Shown: positions 27,810 through 36,610, counted from the first letter of the stretch. The stretch is DNA of 64,000 bases from Flexivirga endophytica (GCF_014640635.1 NZ_BMHI01000002.1:558001-622000), one strand, 5' to 3'. Program-made: numbers and translations. The notes: generated by a model not told the origin, from the letters alone.

Positions 27810-27885
27810 GGCCCGAAGCTACCCCGCTCGTGGGTATGACGAACGGTGCCCCGGCAGCCGGCCGTCGCCACGTACCGTGAGGTCG

Positions 27886-28311
27886 GTGAGACTCACGTCT
27901 GCTGATGCACGCGAGCGACTGGCCACGGACAGTCATGGCGTTCTGAGCACCGTGCACCCACGACGAGGGGTGGACGCGGTGCCGGTGGTCTACGCGATGA
28001 CCGGCGACCACGTCGGCATACCGGTGGACACGATCAAGCCCAAGTCGGCGAATCCGCTGCAGCGAGAGCGCAATCTGCACGCCGACCCTCGGGCGGCGTT
28101 GCTCGTCGAGCGGTGGGATCGCGACGACTGGTCGCGGCTGTGGTGGGTCCGCGCCGAGCTACGGTGGTGCGACGACACCGGCGCCGCGTTGACCGACTCG
28201 CTCGCCGAACTGTTGGCGGCGACCTACGTGCAGTACCGCGACCGGCCGTTCGCTCGGCTGCTGGTGTTGCAGGTCGTCGGGGTGACTGGGTGGGACGCTC
28301 AGAGCCGGTGA
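27886..28311 (+). CDS. PPOX-class flavin/F420-binding family protein
   Basis: A 141-residue split-barrel protein of the pyridoxamine-phosphate oxidase-like superfamily. Family patterns are GVLSTVHPRRGVDAVPVVYA at the N-terminus, a cofactor-contact strand (KSANPLQRERNLHADPRAALLV) and WWVRAELRW. The closest type is the actinobacterial TIGR03668 group predicted to bind F420; cofactor use is inferred. GTG 27886 is chosen since similarity begins there. Confidence 0.83.
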   Translation: MRLTSADARERLATDSHGVLSTVHPRRGVDAVPVVYAMTGDHVGIPVDTIKPKSANPLQRERNLHADPRAALLVERWDRDDWSRLWWVRAELRWCDDTGAALTDSLAELLAATYVQYRDRPFARLLVLQVVGVTGWDAQSR

Positions 28312-28314
28312 CCG

Positions 28315-28818
28315 CTACGCGCGACGCACCCTGATGGCCGGCGGCTCGGCGAGTGACTGGCCGACGACGCAGTAACGCTCCGCCATCTTCCCCAGTCGTT
28401 CGAGTTGTTGGTCGGTCGCGTCGGTGTCGGCGACGAACTCGAGTGCCAGATCTTGTATGCCGACAGGCACCGATCGGTCGACGCCGAGGGTGCCGCGTGC
28501 GTCGAAGGTGGCCTCCGCCCGGCCCTCGACGGAGCGCAGCTCGACGCCGGACGCGAGTGCCACGGCGCGTAGCGTCACGCCGGCGCAGGCGAGCACCGCC
28601 TCCAGCAGCATGTCGCCGGAGCAGGCATCCGATCCGTCGCCGCCGGTCGCCGCGTGCAACCCGGCCCGGGTGACCGCACCGGTTTGGCGCACCGAGAAGG
28701 TCGGTGCCGGACCACTGCCGTCACCGGTCGCGGTGACGGGTGTGGCGGCGTCGGCGCCGGACTGCTTGTAGCGCTCCTTGAGTGGGGCTTGTGCGGCCCG
28801 AAGTTCGTGCGCATCCAT
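28315..28818 (-). CDS. OsmC family protein
   Basis: A 167-residue OsmC/Ohr-type protein. The two conserved cysteines are present, one in VLACAGVTLRAVA and one in AERYCVVGQSL, so a peroxide-reducing activity on organic hydroperoxides is possible. The ATG at 28818 begins where family similarity begins. It is convergent with the PPOX-like gene, three bases apart. The 785 bases upstream hold no convincing gene. Confidence 0.86.
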   Translation of the reverse strand: MDAHELRAAQAPLKERYKQSGADAATPVTATGDGSGPAPTFSVRQTGAVTRAGLHAATGGDGSDACSGDMLLEAVLACAGVTLRAVALASGVELRSVEGRAEATFDARGTLGVDRSVPVGIQDLALEFVADTDATDQQLERLGKMAERYCVVGQSLAEPPAIRVRRA

Positions 28819-29603
28819 GGGTCCATTCTGCTGCGAAGAGGTTTCCGGGCTGCGCACCGGTAGGGAAGTCGATCGATGATCCGGTCGCCGGCACGCCGGA
28901 AGAACGGCCGGCGCCAATGCTCAGAAGTATGGCGTAGCTACCTCAATCAACTTGGCAATAAACAAGATTGGGAACTTGTGTCGTCGTGTGGTGTTGATCC
29001 ATGGCGCGCAACGCCATGGACTGCCCACAGTCGGCACGATCTCGTCATCAATTACCGAATGATTTGCTCCGGGCGAATCCCGTTCGCGAGTGCGATCACC
29101 CGTGACAGGGCCGTGACGAGGAATGGACGTCTGCGCGACCGAGAAGTGTTGCCCCAGAAGCACATTGGGCGGCATGGATGGAGTGTCGGACAACTGATCG
29201 CGGGCGTGAAGGACGCGCCACGGCGGTGAATGTACGGACATGCTTGGCCACAATCAGGTCCAACTCAGGTGCCAGTCTGGTCTCATCGAGGCCACACTTG
29301 GAGCGCGCTCGCACCAAGGGGGATTGAGGTGGCTCCGGACGCCGCGAAACCGGGGCTCACTTCCCGAAAACCGCCCGCAAATCGAGTTCGGGGCCGGGTT
29401 TGGTCACATTGAGGCCACCAGTGGACCCAAAAGCACCCCACGCGCGGCAAATCCGATATGAATAGGACTTGGGCGACCTCCTGCAGTATCGACAGTGGGT
29501 CCTACTTGGGCTTCTCCGGATCATTTGTTGCACGGCTGCTGGGGTCGCCCGTGACGTGTGAGCACATGGTGAACGTGAGAAACACAGAGAGGAACCCGAC
29601 TTC
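28819..29603. other. Gene-poor spacer upstream of the partition pair, with degenerate repeats
   Basis: This stretch is less GC-rich than its neighbours and no frame looks coding. It holds related ~18-base elements: GGTCTCATCGAGGCCACA near 29279 and GGTCACATTGAGGCCACC near 29401, which match at 15 of 18 positions. A weaker relative, GGCCACAATCAGGTCCAA, is near 29255. Lying just ahead of a ParR-like gene, they could be a centromere-like site (inference). Confidence 0.4.
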
Positions 29604-29678
29604 ATGGCATGTGATGTCGACGTGTGCGCGAGGCTCCGCGGGGCCGGCGCCACGACCCGGTGGATGGTCGCCGGATGA
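29604..29678 (+). CDS. Possible 24-residue leader ORF overlapping parR-like start
   Basis: ATG 29604 is preceded by AGAGG at a suitable distance. The 24-codon frame begins MACDVDVC and ends in a TGA that overlaps the ATG of the ParR-like gene (ATGA). That arrangement would couple translation of the ParR-like protein, which has no good ribosome-binding site of its own. Too short to judge by composition; it may be only a translation-coupling device or chance. Confidence 0.35.
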   Translation: MACDVDVCARLRGAGATTRWMVAG

Positions 29679-30094
29679 GCGCGCGTTCGCGGAGTGATCC
29701 GCCGCATCGCCTGCGAATCACGGTGCCGGCGTCCGACACGTCGGTCTTGCGATGGCTCGAGGTGCAGGAAAGCCCTTCGATATCGCTGCGCATGCTGGTG
29801 CGCGCGGCCATCGAACGCGACGGCTACACGGACGTGCTGACCCGGCCGGTCGATCAGTTGCCGCGTCGTGGCCGGCCGGTGGCCGAACCCACGAATACGA
29901 CTCCGACGGCGCCTCAGCCCGGTGAGGCCGCCGCCCCACCGGCCCGGGACTCACGTGACGACCACGAGTCGGACACGGGTGAGTCCCGCCGCGGTTCGCG
30001 AGCGGGTGCGAAGAGGAAGGACGCGCCTGCGCAGGTGCCGGAGCCTCAGAAGCAGTATTCGATCGACGAGATCATGAGCAGTACGCGGCAGTGA
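29675..30094 (+). CDS. parR: ParR-like ribbon-helix-helix adaptor of an actin-type partition system
   Basis: A 139-residue protein. Residues about 10-52 look like a ribbon-helix-helix DNA-binding domain: a short beta strand (RLRITVPA), then SPSISLRMLVRAAIERDGYTD. A Pro/Arg linker follows, then a charged, disordered segment, ending in a short amphipathic tail (KQYSIDEIMSS). ParR adaptors have this order: DNA-binding N-terminus and a C-terminal peptide that binds the ParM filament. The directly following ParM-like gene supports this. In most plasmids parM comes first; here the order is reversed. Confidence 0.65.
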   Translation: MSARSRSDPPHRLRITVPASDTSVLRWLEVQESPSISLRMLVRAAIERDGYTDVLTRPVDQLPRRGRPVAEPTNTTPTAPQPGEAAAPPARDSRDDHESDTGESRRGSRAGAKRKDAPAQVPEPQKQYSIDEIMSSTRQ

Positions 30095-30163
30095 CGATCT
30101 GAGCCGGTGTGCCGACCGGCGTTCCTCGAACATATTCAAACCAAGAAGAAGGACGAATCAGGA

Positions 30164-31549
30164 ATGGCGAAACACAGCCCCGGCAGCACGAAGGACGCGG
30201 CCACCACGAGCAGCGTGGGCACGGCCGACGGGATGACACTGATCGGCGGCATCGACGTCGGAAACGGCTACGTCAAGGGCGTCATCCGTGGCGAAGTCGG
30301 TGGCGAAGCCGTCTTCGACGAGATCGACCTTCCGTCGGCGGTGGTCTCGACGAGCAGGTCCACTCCGAAGGTGCCGCTTGCCGACTCCGACGTCGTCGCG
30401 GAGATCAGCGGGGCCGGAGCCGGTGACACCGACGACTTCTACAACCGGCTGGACTGCTCACTGGCCAGCCCCCTGGTCGGACACACCGACCGGAGGATCT
30501 TCGGTCGGTCGGCACTGTCGGTGCGTGGCAGCAAGTTCACCGAATTCGAGGTGCTCGGTAAGCGCTCGAAGGCCGACCAGGAGCTGAGCGCGGTGCTCGT
30601 GCTGGGGGTCTTTGCCGCGAAGGCGCTGCGCGACTATGTCGCCGCGCACGGCAGGCTGCCCAACCACGAACTGCAGGTTGACGTGCGAGCCGGCCTGGCG
30701 CTGCCCATCAGCGAATACGTGCAGCGACGCCACACGTTCGCCGCCGAGTTCGCGGGAGTACACGGCGGCCAGAAGCCCGTCGTCCATTCAGTGACGATCA
30801 AGAACTTCAGCACCCCCGTCACGGTGCGACTGCGTTTCATCGACGTACAGGTTCTCGCCGAAGGCGCGTCGGCACAGTTTGCGATCACCGACAAAGGTGA
30901 GCCGCTGGCGCAGGCACTGCTGGACGACCTGCGGGCGAGCGATCCAGCCACCCTGCCGGAAGGCGTCACCGCTGCCGACCTGGTCAGTGTGCGCAACACG
31001 ATCGGCGTCGACGTCGGCGAGGGCACCGTCAACTTCCCCGTCTTCACCGATGGGCGGTTCAACGCCGAGGCGGCCGTAACGCTCGAGCAGGGATACGGCA
31101 CAGCGCTGATGAACGCGATGGAGCGCATGAGCGAGGCCGACAAGCAGCTGGCATTCACGAGCCGAAAGCAACTGGCCGACTTCCTGCAGCAGCGTCCGTC
31201 CGTGCTGCAGCGCAGCCGGTACAGCAGGGCGAACGGCTTCGTTGAGGACGAGGCCCGTTACCTGGTGGCCGAGATCGCCAGCCGGTTCGCGGACGTCGTG
31301 GCCCAGGCCGGCGCGACCACCGAGGTCGTCTATGTCTATGGCGGCGGGTCGGGCCCGATCAAGCATCTGCTGCGGCCGGCCCTTCAGCAGGTCGCCGGCG
31401 ACATCCCCGTCCTGTATCTGGATGCGCGGTATTCGCGGCACCTCAACCGTGAGGGTCTCTACATCGCGGCACGGCACGTCGAGCAGCTCGCCGCACGCGA
31501 GCCTGCCGGCGAGCGGAGCGCTCGTCGGCGGGCGAAGGCCAGCGCGTAG
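30164..31549 (+). CDS. parM: ParM/StbA-family actin-like ATPase
   Basis: A 461-residue actin-fold ATPase. The phosphate-1 loop is GGIDVGNGYVKGVI with Asp31, phosphate-2 is IGVDVGEGTVNFPVF around residue 287, and the adenosine motif is VYVYGGGSGPIKHLL near 403. Such proteins form dynamic filaments that push plasmid copies apart. ATG 30164 follows GAAGGA at about nine bases and is preferred over an earlier in-frame ATG. It stands next to the ParR-like gene and just outside the tRNA-Pro island, so it may be a remnant of an older integrated plasmid or a resident gene used by one. Confidence 0.85.
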   Translation: MAKHSPGSTKDAATTSSVGTADGMTLIGGIDVGNGYVKGVIRGEVGGEAVFDEIDLPSAVVSTSRSTPKVPLADSDVVAEISGAGAGDTDDFYNRLDCSLASPLVGHTDRRIFGRSALSVRGSKFTEFEVLGKRSKADQELSAVLVLGVFAAKALRDYVAAHGRLPNHELQVDVRAGLALPISEYVQRRHTFAAEFAGVHGGQKPVVHSVTIKNFSTPVTVRLRFIDVQVLAEGASAQFAITDKGEPLAQALLDDLRASDPATLPEGVTAADLVSVRNTIGVDVGEGTVNFPVFTDGRFNAEAAVTLEQGYGTALMNAMERMSEADKQLAFTSRKQLADFLQQRPSVLQRSRYSRANGFVEDEARYLVAEIASRFADVVAQAGATTEVVYVYGGGSGPIKHLLRPALQQVAGDIPVLYLDARYSRHLNREGLYIAARHVEQLAAREPAGERSARRRAKASA

Positions 31550-31574
31550 CCCGACGCGATCTCGCGCAATCGTC

Positions 31575-31602
31575 GGCGTGGCCCCCTGGTCGGGGTCACG
31601 CC
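31575..31602 (+). terminator. Stem-loop after parM-like gene
   Basis: Arms GGCGTGGCCCC (31575-31585) and GGGGTCACGCC (31592-31602) pair over 11 bases with one wobble and a 6-base loop, 26 bases after the stop. There is no T-run, so it may stabilise the transcript end rather than act as a classic terminator. Confidence 0.45.
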
Positions 31603-31730
31603 GGCGTCATGTCCACCGATAAAGATCCGCCCCCAGCAAGGCGGCGGATGATTTTGTTGTGGTGACAGGAGCCGCGCGTGACGCTCCTCCTTCGTCGGAC
31701 CGTGCACGCGCTCCCAGCATCATGTCTCCC

Positions 31731-31772
31731 GACATACGAAAACCGCCGACAAGTCGGCGGTTTCGTTATGTC
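31731..31772. terminator. Long stem-loop, probable original terminator of the tRNA-Pro gene
   Basis: Arms 31731-31750 and 31753-31772 are near-perfect complements around a two-base loop, with the core CCGCCGAC/GTCGGCGG. Reading the minus strand it follows directly on the copy of the tRNA 3' end and is followed by GGTTTTCG. It is therefore probably the terminator the tRNA gene had before the island inserted between them. It may also stop parM transcription on the plus strand. Confidence 0.65.
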
Positions 31773-31791
31773 GGGGTGACAGGATTTGAAC
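31770..31791 (-). repeat. Left attachment-site copy (22-bp direct repeat)
   Basis: The 22 bases from 31770 to 31791, beginning GTCGGGGTGAC and ending GATTTGAAC, are identical to 52586-52607. There they form the 3' end and T-arm of tRNA-Pro. After base 31791 the two sequences diverge. The repeat marks the left edge of the island, beside the integrase gene. Confidence 0.9.
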
Positions 31792-31875
31792 TGTTCACTC
31801 GCCGCCTTCGGCTAACACTCTGATCTGCACCACAGGCGTCTGACCTGCAGCGATGTAGACTCTAGCGCGTGAGAG

Positions 31876-31928
31876 TAATGGGCACAAGAGGACACGACGA
31901 ACCTCAAATTATGCCCGGATTATGTCCC
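31876..31928. promoter_or_regulatory. Putative integrase arm-type sites near the left end
   Basis: Three copies of a TTATGYCC-like motif lie here: TTGTGCCCATTA on the minus strand (31876-31887), TTATGCCC (31909-31916) and TTATGTCCC (31920-31928). The same motif occurs near the right end. Repeats of this kind flanking both ends of an element are typical arm sites for tyrosine integrases. The last one overlaps the first possible start codon of the integrase. Confidence 0.5.
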
Positions 31929-31951
31929 GACGTGTCCGCGAGCGGCGCCGT

Positions 31952-33064
31952 ATGACGCGGGCAAAGCGGGACTTCGGGACGATTCGAAAGCGGGCCAACG
32001 GTCGCTACCAGGCCTACTACATGGGTCCGGACCAAGGCTTCCACCGTGCGCCGTCGACGTTCCAGACGAAGTCCGACGCCGAGGGCTGGCTCGCCGCCGA
32101 GCGCCGGCTCATCCAGAACGACGAGTGGTCGCCGGCGAGATCTAGGCGCGCGAAGGTGCGTCGGGCCACCGAGGCATTCGGGCCGTACGCCGAAGCCTGG
32201 CTCGCGCAGCGCGAACTCAAGCAGCGAACGCGTGCGCTCTACCGGCGGCAGTTGGATCGCTTCATCCTGCCGGCGTTCGCGGAGATGTCGCTGCGGGACA
32301 TCACGCTGCCCGTCGTGCGCACTTGGTACACGGGGCTCGATCAGACACGACCGACTCAACGCGCTCACGTGTACTCCCTGCTCCGCGCGATCCTGAACGA
32401 GGCGGTCCGAGACGACATCTTGGCCAAGAACCCGTGCACGATCCGGAGTGCCGGCATCGCCAAGCGGCAGCGCCCGATCGACCCTGCTTCGCCGGAGGAG
32501 ATCGTGACGCTGATGAACGAAATGCCTCACCGATACTGGGCATTCGTGCTCATCGCGGCGTGGTGCGGGCTTCGTTTTGGTGAGCTTGCAGAGCTGCGTC
32601 GAGGGGACGTCGACGTTAAGGCGGGGCTCATCCACGTGCGGCGAGCCGTCACCTGGGATCACAGCACCCCGGTCGTCGGCACGCCCAAGAACGGCCAGCA
32701 ACGCTCCGTGTCGATGCCACCCCACATCGGCGAGGTGGTGAGCGCCCATCTTGTGCGCTTCGTCGGGCGAAGCACCGACGCGCTGCTCTTTCCGGCTGTC
32801 GGTGACAACACCCGCCAGATCCACTCCAACACCGTCCGCCGCCACTGGCTCAAGGCCCGGGAGGCCGCAGGCCGGCCCGATATGCGCATCCACGATCTTC
32901 GCCACACCGGCGCTGTGCTTGCCGCACTGGCCGGCGCAACGCCGAAGGAAACGATGGACCGGCTTGGGCACCTCACCGCCGAGGCGGCGATGCGCTACCA
33001 GCACGTCGCCCGCGGCCGCGACGCCGAGATCGCTGCGAAGCTGTCAGAGCTGGCGGGCTATTGA
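31952..33064 (+). CDS. int: Tyrosine-type site-specific integrase
   Basis: About 370 residues. The N-terminus is an arm-binding-like AP2/three-strand domain (FGTIRKRANGRYQAYYMGPD). A SAM-like core-binding domain follows at about 60-160, then the catalytic domain with Arg in WCGLRFGEL, HDLRHTG (HxxR), LGHLT and the nucleophile Tyr in MRYQHVAR. All catalytic positions are present. ATG 31952 is chosen; ATG 31922 is an alternative but lies in a putative arm site. It sits 160 bases inside the left attachment copy, pointing into the island. Confidence 0.93.
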   Translation: MTRAKRDFGTIRKRANGRYQAYYMGPDQGFHRAPSTFQTKSDAEGWLAAERRLIQNDEWSPARSRRAKVRRATEAFGPYAEAWLAQRELKQRTRALYRRQLDRFILPAFAEMSLRDITLPVVRTWYTGLDQTRPTQRAHVYSLLRAILNEAVRDDILAKNPCTIRSAGIAKRQRPIDPASPEEIVTLMNEMPHRYWAFVLIAAWCGLRFGELAELRRGDVDVKAGLIHVRRAVTWDHSTPVVGTPKNGQQRSVSMPPHIGEVVSAHLVRFVGRSTDALLFPAVGDNTRQIHSNTVRRHWLKAREAAGRPDMRIHDLRHTGAVLAALAGATPKETMDRLGHLTAEAAMRYQHVARGRDAEIAAKLSELAGY

Positions 33065-33066
33065 GT

Positions 33067-34638
33067 TCACGATGAGACGACCACCTCGGCCGTGCTGAAG
33101 CAAGCGCGAGTGCAGGCAACGTACAGTTTCCGGTCGCTGTCGCCCTCAACGTGCAGGCCTCGATGGAGTAGCGCCCGTTCCGCGTCGGCCAGGCAGACTC
33201 CGACGTAGTTCCACTCGGCTCCTTTCGCTTGGTGAGCCGTCAAACCAGGGACGGGTCTCACGGGATGCAAGAGACGCGCCTGAATGTCCCTCAGACGGTT
33301 GGTGTGGTTGGCACGGACCGGCCTTAGGGTTCGTGGTGAAAACTCGGCGAGGAGCTCGCCCAAGTGCGAATAGGCAGTCTTCACGTTCTGCTGTTTCGCC
33401 GTTGCCGTTCCGTCCGAACTTAGCACGTCCACGATTTGCTGAAGCCGGGGCTTGGCTTTAACAAAGAAGTCTTCATCGTCGATCGATAGGGACGTGACAG
33501 CATCTTTAACATACGTCGCCTCAGTTCCGAAGATGCTCGTCGTCACATGATTGAGGACGAGAATCGCAGCGGCCTCCTCAGGGCCGCCCTTGAACGACTG
33601 GAATCCGATTGGCAGCACCCCAGGACCGAGATTCCAAAGTGGTGCCCACCGGAGTGAGAGGACGACATCGAGGCACGGCACGTCGGCACTAAGCACAACA
33701 GGAAGAGTGACTCCGATTCCGCCGCGCAGGTCGTCTGCGAGCTGTGCCTGTTCCTCGGAACGCCAACGAAACGAACGCGTCAGCGTGAGGGATCGAAAGC
33801 CTTGGCGACTGAGCAGTTCTGGTACGACTTCGGGGCGTGCGCCCCGGAACACGTAGAGCGCCTGCCAGTCGTCCCCCACGAGGGTTACGCTTACCCCTCC
33901 GTCGACAGCGAGTTCGATGAAGTCGATATCAAGATCGTTGGCGTCGTACACCTCGTCAACGATGAATGATCGAAACCTCGAAGCGAATCGCTTTCGCGCG
34001 TACTCGCGAACTTCGACTCTACGGAGTGCCAAAGCGAGAACCTGGCGCACGTCCGAGTGAGTGCATATGCCCTGCCGGATGAGACTTGCGCAACGGCTGG
34101 GGTTCACCGTGTAGGCAGCGGCGTGAAGCCGGGCACTCCCGATCTGGACCTCGGCCCCGGATATCGTTAGCTTGTATTGGGCAAACGTCCGGACTCTGGT
34201 GCCGTAGGAAGCCCAGCTATCTTCCACGACGAGTGTTGTGTGTCCGCCCGGCCACACAACAAGCTTTGTCAGCAGCAGGTCGTGGAGTAGCTCGACCATC
34301 ACCGTGTCGAGGGTAACGACGCGGTGGGGCCATCGGATGGCGTGGGAGCCCCAAAGGCGCCTGATGCGGCGCACCAACGTGTGGGTGGCTGCGCGCGTGA
34401 AGCTCACCGCGACGACTGCTCGGGGATCGCCGCGATACTCCCGGGCGAACCGTTCGACGCCGAACCGGCGCGCTGACACCGTCGTCTTGCCGGTACCGGG
34501 GCCCGCCTCGATATTGAGCCGACGAACTCGCGCACCCACGGCCAGCCGCTGTTCTTCTGTCAGACCTCCGGGTCCATCGCCTGAAGTTGGATCTGGACCA
34601 GGAGCGGCAGGCGTGTGTTCAGGTGAGTAGCTCGTCAT
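33067..34638 (-). CDS. gajB: UvrD-like helicase, GajB subunit of a Gabija-like system
   Basis: A 523-residue superfamily 1A helicase. Motif I is AGPGTGKTTVSARRF, and motif II region is FIVDEVYDANDLD, with an unusual VDEV in place of DExQ. Motif III-like sequence is LVGDDWQALYVFRGA, motif IV-like LTRSFRWR, then TAHQAKGAEWNYVGV and LYVACTRA as motifs V and VI. Start 34638 is chosen for GGAG six bases upstream; it overlaps the end of the ATPase-nuclease gene by 20 bases. In Gabija, GajB senses DNA ends and activates GajA. It converges with the integrase, two bases apart. Confidence 0.85.
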   Translation of the reverse strand: MTSYSPEHTPAAPGPDPTSGDGPGGLTEEQRLAVGARVRRLNIEAGPGTGKTTVSARRFGVERFAREYRGDPRAVVAVSFTRAATHTLVRRIRRLWGSHAIRWPHRVVTLDTVMVELLHDLLLTKLVVWPGGHTTLVVEDSWASYGTRVRTFAQYKLTISGAEVQIGSARLHAAAYTVNPSRCASLIRQGICTHSDVRQVLALALRRVEVREYARKRFASRFRSFIVDEVYDANDLDIDFIELAVDGGVSVTLVGDDWQALYVFRGARPEVVPELLSRQGFRSLTLTRSFRWRSEEQAQLADDLRGGIGVTLPVVLSADVPCLDVVLSLRWAPLWNLGPGVLPIGFQSFKGGPEEAAAILVLNHVTTSIFGTEATYVKDAVTSLSIDDEDFFVKAKPRLQQIVDVLSSDGTATAKQQNVKTAYSHLGELLAEFSPRTLRPVRANHTNRLRDIQARLLHPVRPVPGLTAHQAKGAEWNYVGVCLADAERALLHRGLHVEGDSDRKLYVACTRACFSTAEVVVSS

Positions 34639-36610
34639 CGTCTTCTCCGGCTTGGCCGTCATCCAGCGGGCCAGATGCTGGCTCTGGAGTCGGTTGCAAA
34701 CCGCTGTAGAGGAAGTCAAACAAAGAGTTCAGTGGCTCAGGGACACGGACCTGGTCTCCAGCGGTGCGTGCGGCCTTCACGAGACCGGCGAATTCCAGCG
34801 CAAATTCGCCTTTGCGTCCCGCAGCGGGTCCTGCAGGGACCGCAGTTGCAGCTGGTGTGGTGTCCGTGGCCGCCTTAGCCTTCCTGGCGGAGGAGAAGAG
34901 TCCAGCGACTTGTTCGGGGGTCAGGGGATCTGTGTAGGTGAGATTCATAGCGTCGAGCGCTCCAGCGACTAACTTCGCATTGCTCCTGGTGAGCTCAGGT
35001 TCGAGCGTCGGGTGGCTGTGCTCGACCCGAACCACCTCTGGATCGTGTGCTGCGGCCCACGAGGGCTGTATTGGGGAGTCCTCGAATGGCATATCGCTGT
35101 CACGCAGTACAGCAAGGCGCGCGCATAGTTCGTGGTCGGCGGTCGCCAGCAGCCGGACAGCCCAGGGTCCAACCTTGGTGCCCATCGCGACGATGCTCAG
35201 AGCGTCGATGAAGGCTCGGCGGTCCAGGTCGTCATTGGCCCAAACCCAACCAAGTTCTCGGACCAATGCTGCTTCGGTGACGCCTTCAACGAGCAGAAGC
35301 CGTTCGGCGAACAATGCAGAAGATCGACTTGCGTCGAGGTGCAGCCGTGCCTTACGGAGCACTTCGTCGCGGTTCGTCATCGGTATGTCCTTGACGCTGC
35401 GAGCGACGTGTTCGTCTGACTTGCTTCGGCGAACGACGACGAGTTCCTCCGGGTCGCAGGATGAGATGATGTCGCTGGCATGGGACGTCAAGATGACCTG
35501 TAGTTCGGGTCGTTGTTCGACCTCGCGTTTGAGGTACCGCACTAGTGAGTGTTGTAGCTGCGGGTGGAGGTGGGCCTCCGGCTCCTCGACGATCACAGTG
35601 ACGTGAAATGCATCATCCGGGAAGAATGAGTCCTCGGCACTGTCTGACTCGGCGATGGCCTGCTCAATCCGAGCATCGGCATCGTCGAGCTCGATGGTTA
35701 CGTCGTCGTGCGTCGACTGCCCGTTAGGTGGGTGCGGGTCCGAAGACAACTTTGCACTGCCGTCGACGAAGGTGTCGGCAGCCGCGCGGGTGAGGTCGGG
35801 GATCGCGGCTAGTACGACGGCGATGTGGAGGAGGTTTACGTACCCGAGCCCGACCGCTTCCAGAGGCAGCGCGTTTTCTCGACCCTCGAATGTCGCCAGC
35901 ATCAGTTCCAGTACGCGCGCGAGGTATCGGTCATCGATGACCTGACCCCGGATGTATGGCCAGTTCTTACTCACCCCGGACGACAACGCGTGTAGGTGCA
36001 TGCGAACCCGCGCTTCTAGTGAGGAAAGGATGCCGTCCTGGGCAAGAGCATCTAAGAGCGCGGACGCGCGAGCTCGTAGCGTGGTCAGGTCGCGGCCACG
36101 GCCTAAGTTCTGCTGCTGGGCGCGCAAGAGCTCCACCAGGATTCGAGTCTCTCGCCGAGCGAGCTCGTCGATTGGGTTTCGCCATGCAGGCAGATAGATC
36201 AGGCGGATCGCGTCCTCTACATCGGAGCTCAGCCCGATCGTTTCAGCACGAACGCGCCCCATGTCGCGGTGAAGCGCACGGTCCCAGGTGGCCGCGATGT
36301 TTCCGGGGGTGGCAACGCCGCTTTGCGCCTGAATGCGTTGCCCCAGGAGGCCTTCAGCGTCGTCGTCATCGGCGAACGAGTACTCGACCGAGATCTGCCG
36401 GTCCATATAGCCAAGTGTCGCCGCGATCGGTCGTGACACGTGCGGAAATACCCTCTTATGGCTCAGGTACGCGGCTTCGCTGAGCGTCGTCTTGCCAGAA
36501 CCGTTTGCGCCGATCAATACCGAGAACCTTCCGGGTATTGAAGCGTCTAGCGTTCCGCCTACGCTGCCGCGATACCCTGCGACTCGCAGTCGGCTCAGGT
36601 GCATGTCCAA
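34619..36610 (-). CDS. gajA: OLD-family ATPase with TOPRIM nuclease, GajA subunit of a Gabija-like system
   Basis: A 663-residue AAA15/OLD-type protein. Walker A is GANGSGKTTLSE at residues 34-45. Around residue 350 lies the Walker B-like VIVEEPEAHLHPQLQ, followed by ILTSHASDI. A TOPRIM domain then begins with LLLVEGVTEAALV (catalytic Glu) and continues to VLRDSD (metal-binding acidic residues). GajA proteins cut viral DNA when nucleotides are depleted. It is about 80 residues longer than the best-studied GajA. The gene order gajA-gajB and overlap match known systems. The plus-strand spacer ahead has no recognisable gene. Confidence 0.85.
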   Translation of the reverse strand: MDMHLSRLRVAGYRGSVGGTLDASIPGRFSVLIGANGSGKTTLSEAAYLSHKRVFPHVSRPIAATLGYMDRQISVEYSFADDDDAEGLLGQRIQAQSGVATPGNIAATWDRALHRDMGRVRAETIGLSSDVEDAIRLIYLPAWRNPIDELARRETRILVELLRAQQQNLGRGRDLTTLRARASALLDALAQDGILSSLEARVRMHLHALSSGVSKNWPYIRGQVIDDRYLARVLELMLATFEGRENALPLEAVGLGYVNLLHIAVVLAAIPDLTRAAADTFVDGSAKLSSDPHPPNGQSTHDDVTIELDDADARIEQAIAESDSAEDSFFPDDAFHVTVIVEEPEAHLHPQLQHSLVRYLKREVEQRPELQVILTSHASDIISSCDPEELVVVRRSKSDEHVARSVKDIPMTNRDEVLRKARLHLDASRSSALFAERLLLVEGVTEAALVRELGWVWANDDLDRRAFIDALSIVAMGTKVGPWAVRLLATADHELCARLAVLRDSDMPFEDSPIQPSWAAAHDPEVVRVEHSHPTLEPELTRSNAKLVAGALDAMNLTYTDPLTPEQVAGLFSSARKAKAATDTTPAATAVPAGPAAGRKGEFALEFAGLVKAARTAGDQVRVPEPLNSLFDFLYSGLQPTPEPASGPLDDGQAGEDDDELLT

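Noticed and set aside
28876-29229. A 117-codon frame in the spacer before the partition pair
   Set aside because: Codon composition does not look coding and no family is recognisable.
31770-31860. A second tRNA gene at the left attachment site
   Set aside because: Only 22 bases match tRNA-Pro; what follows does not fold into the rest of a tRNA, so it is the displaced 3' end copy.
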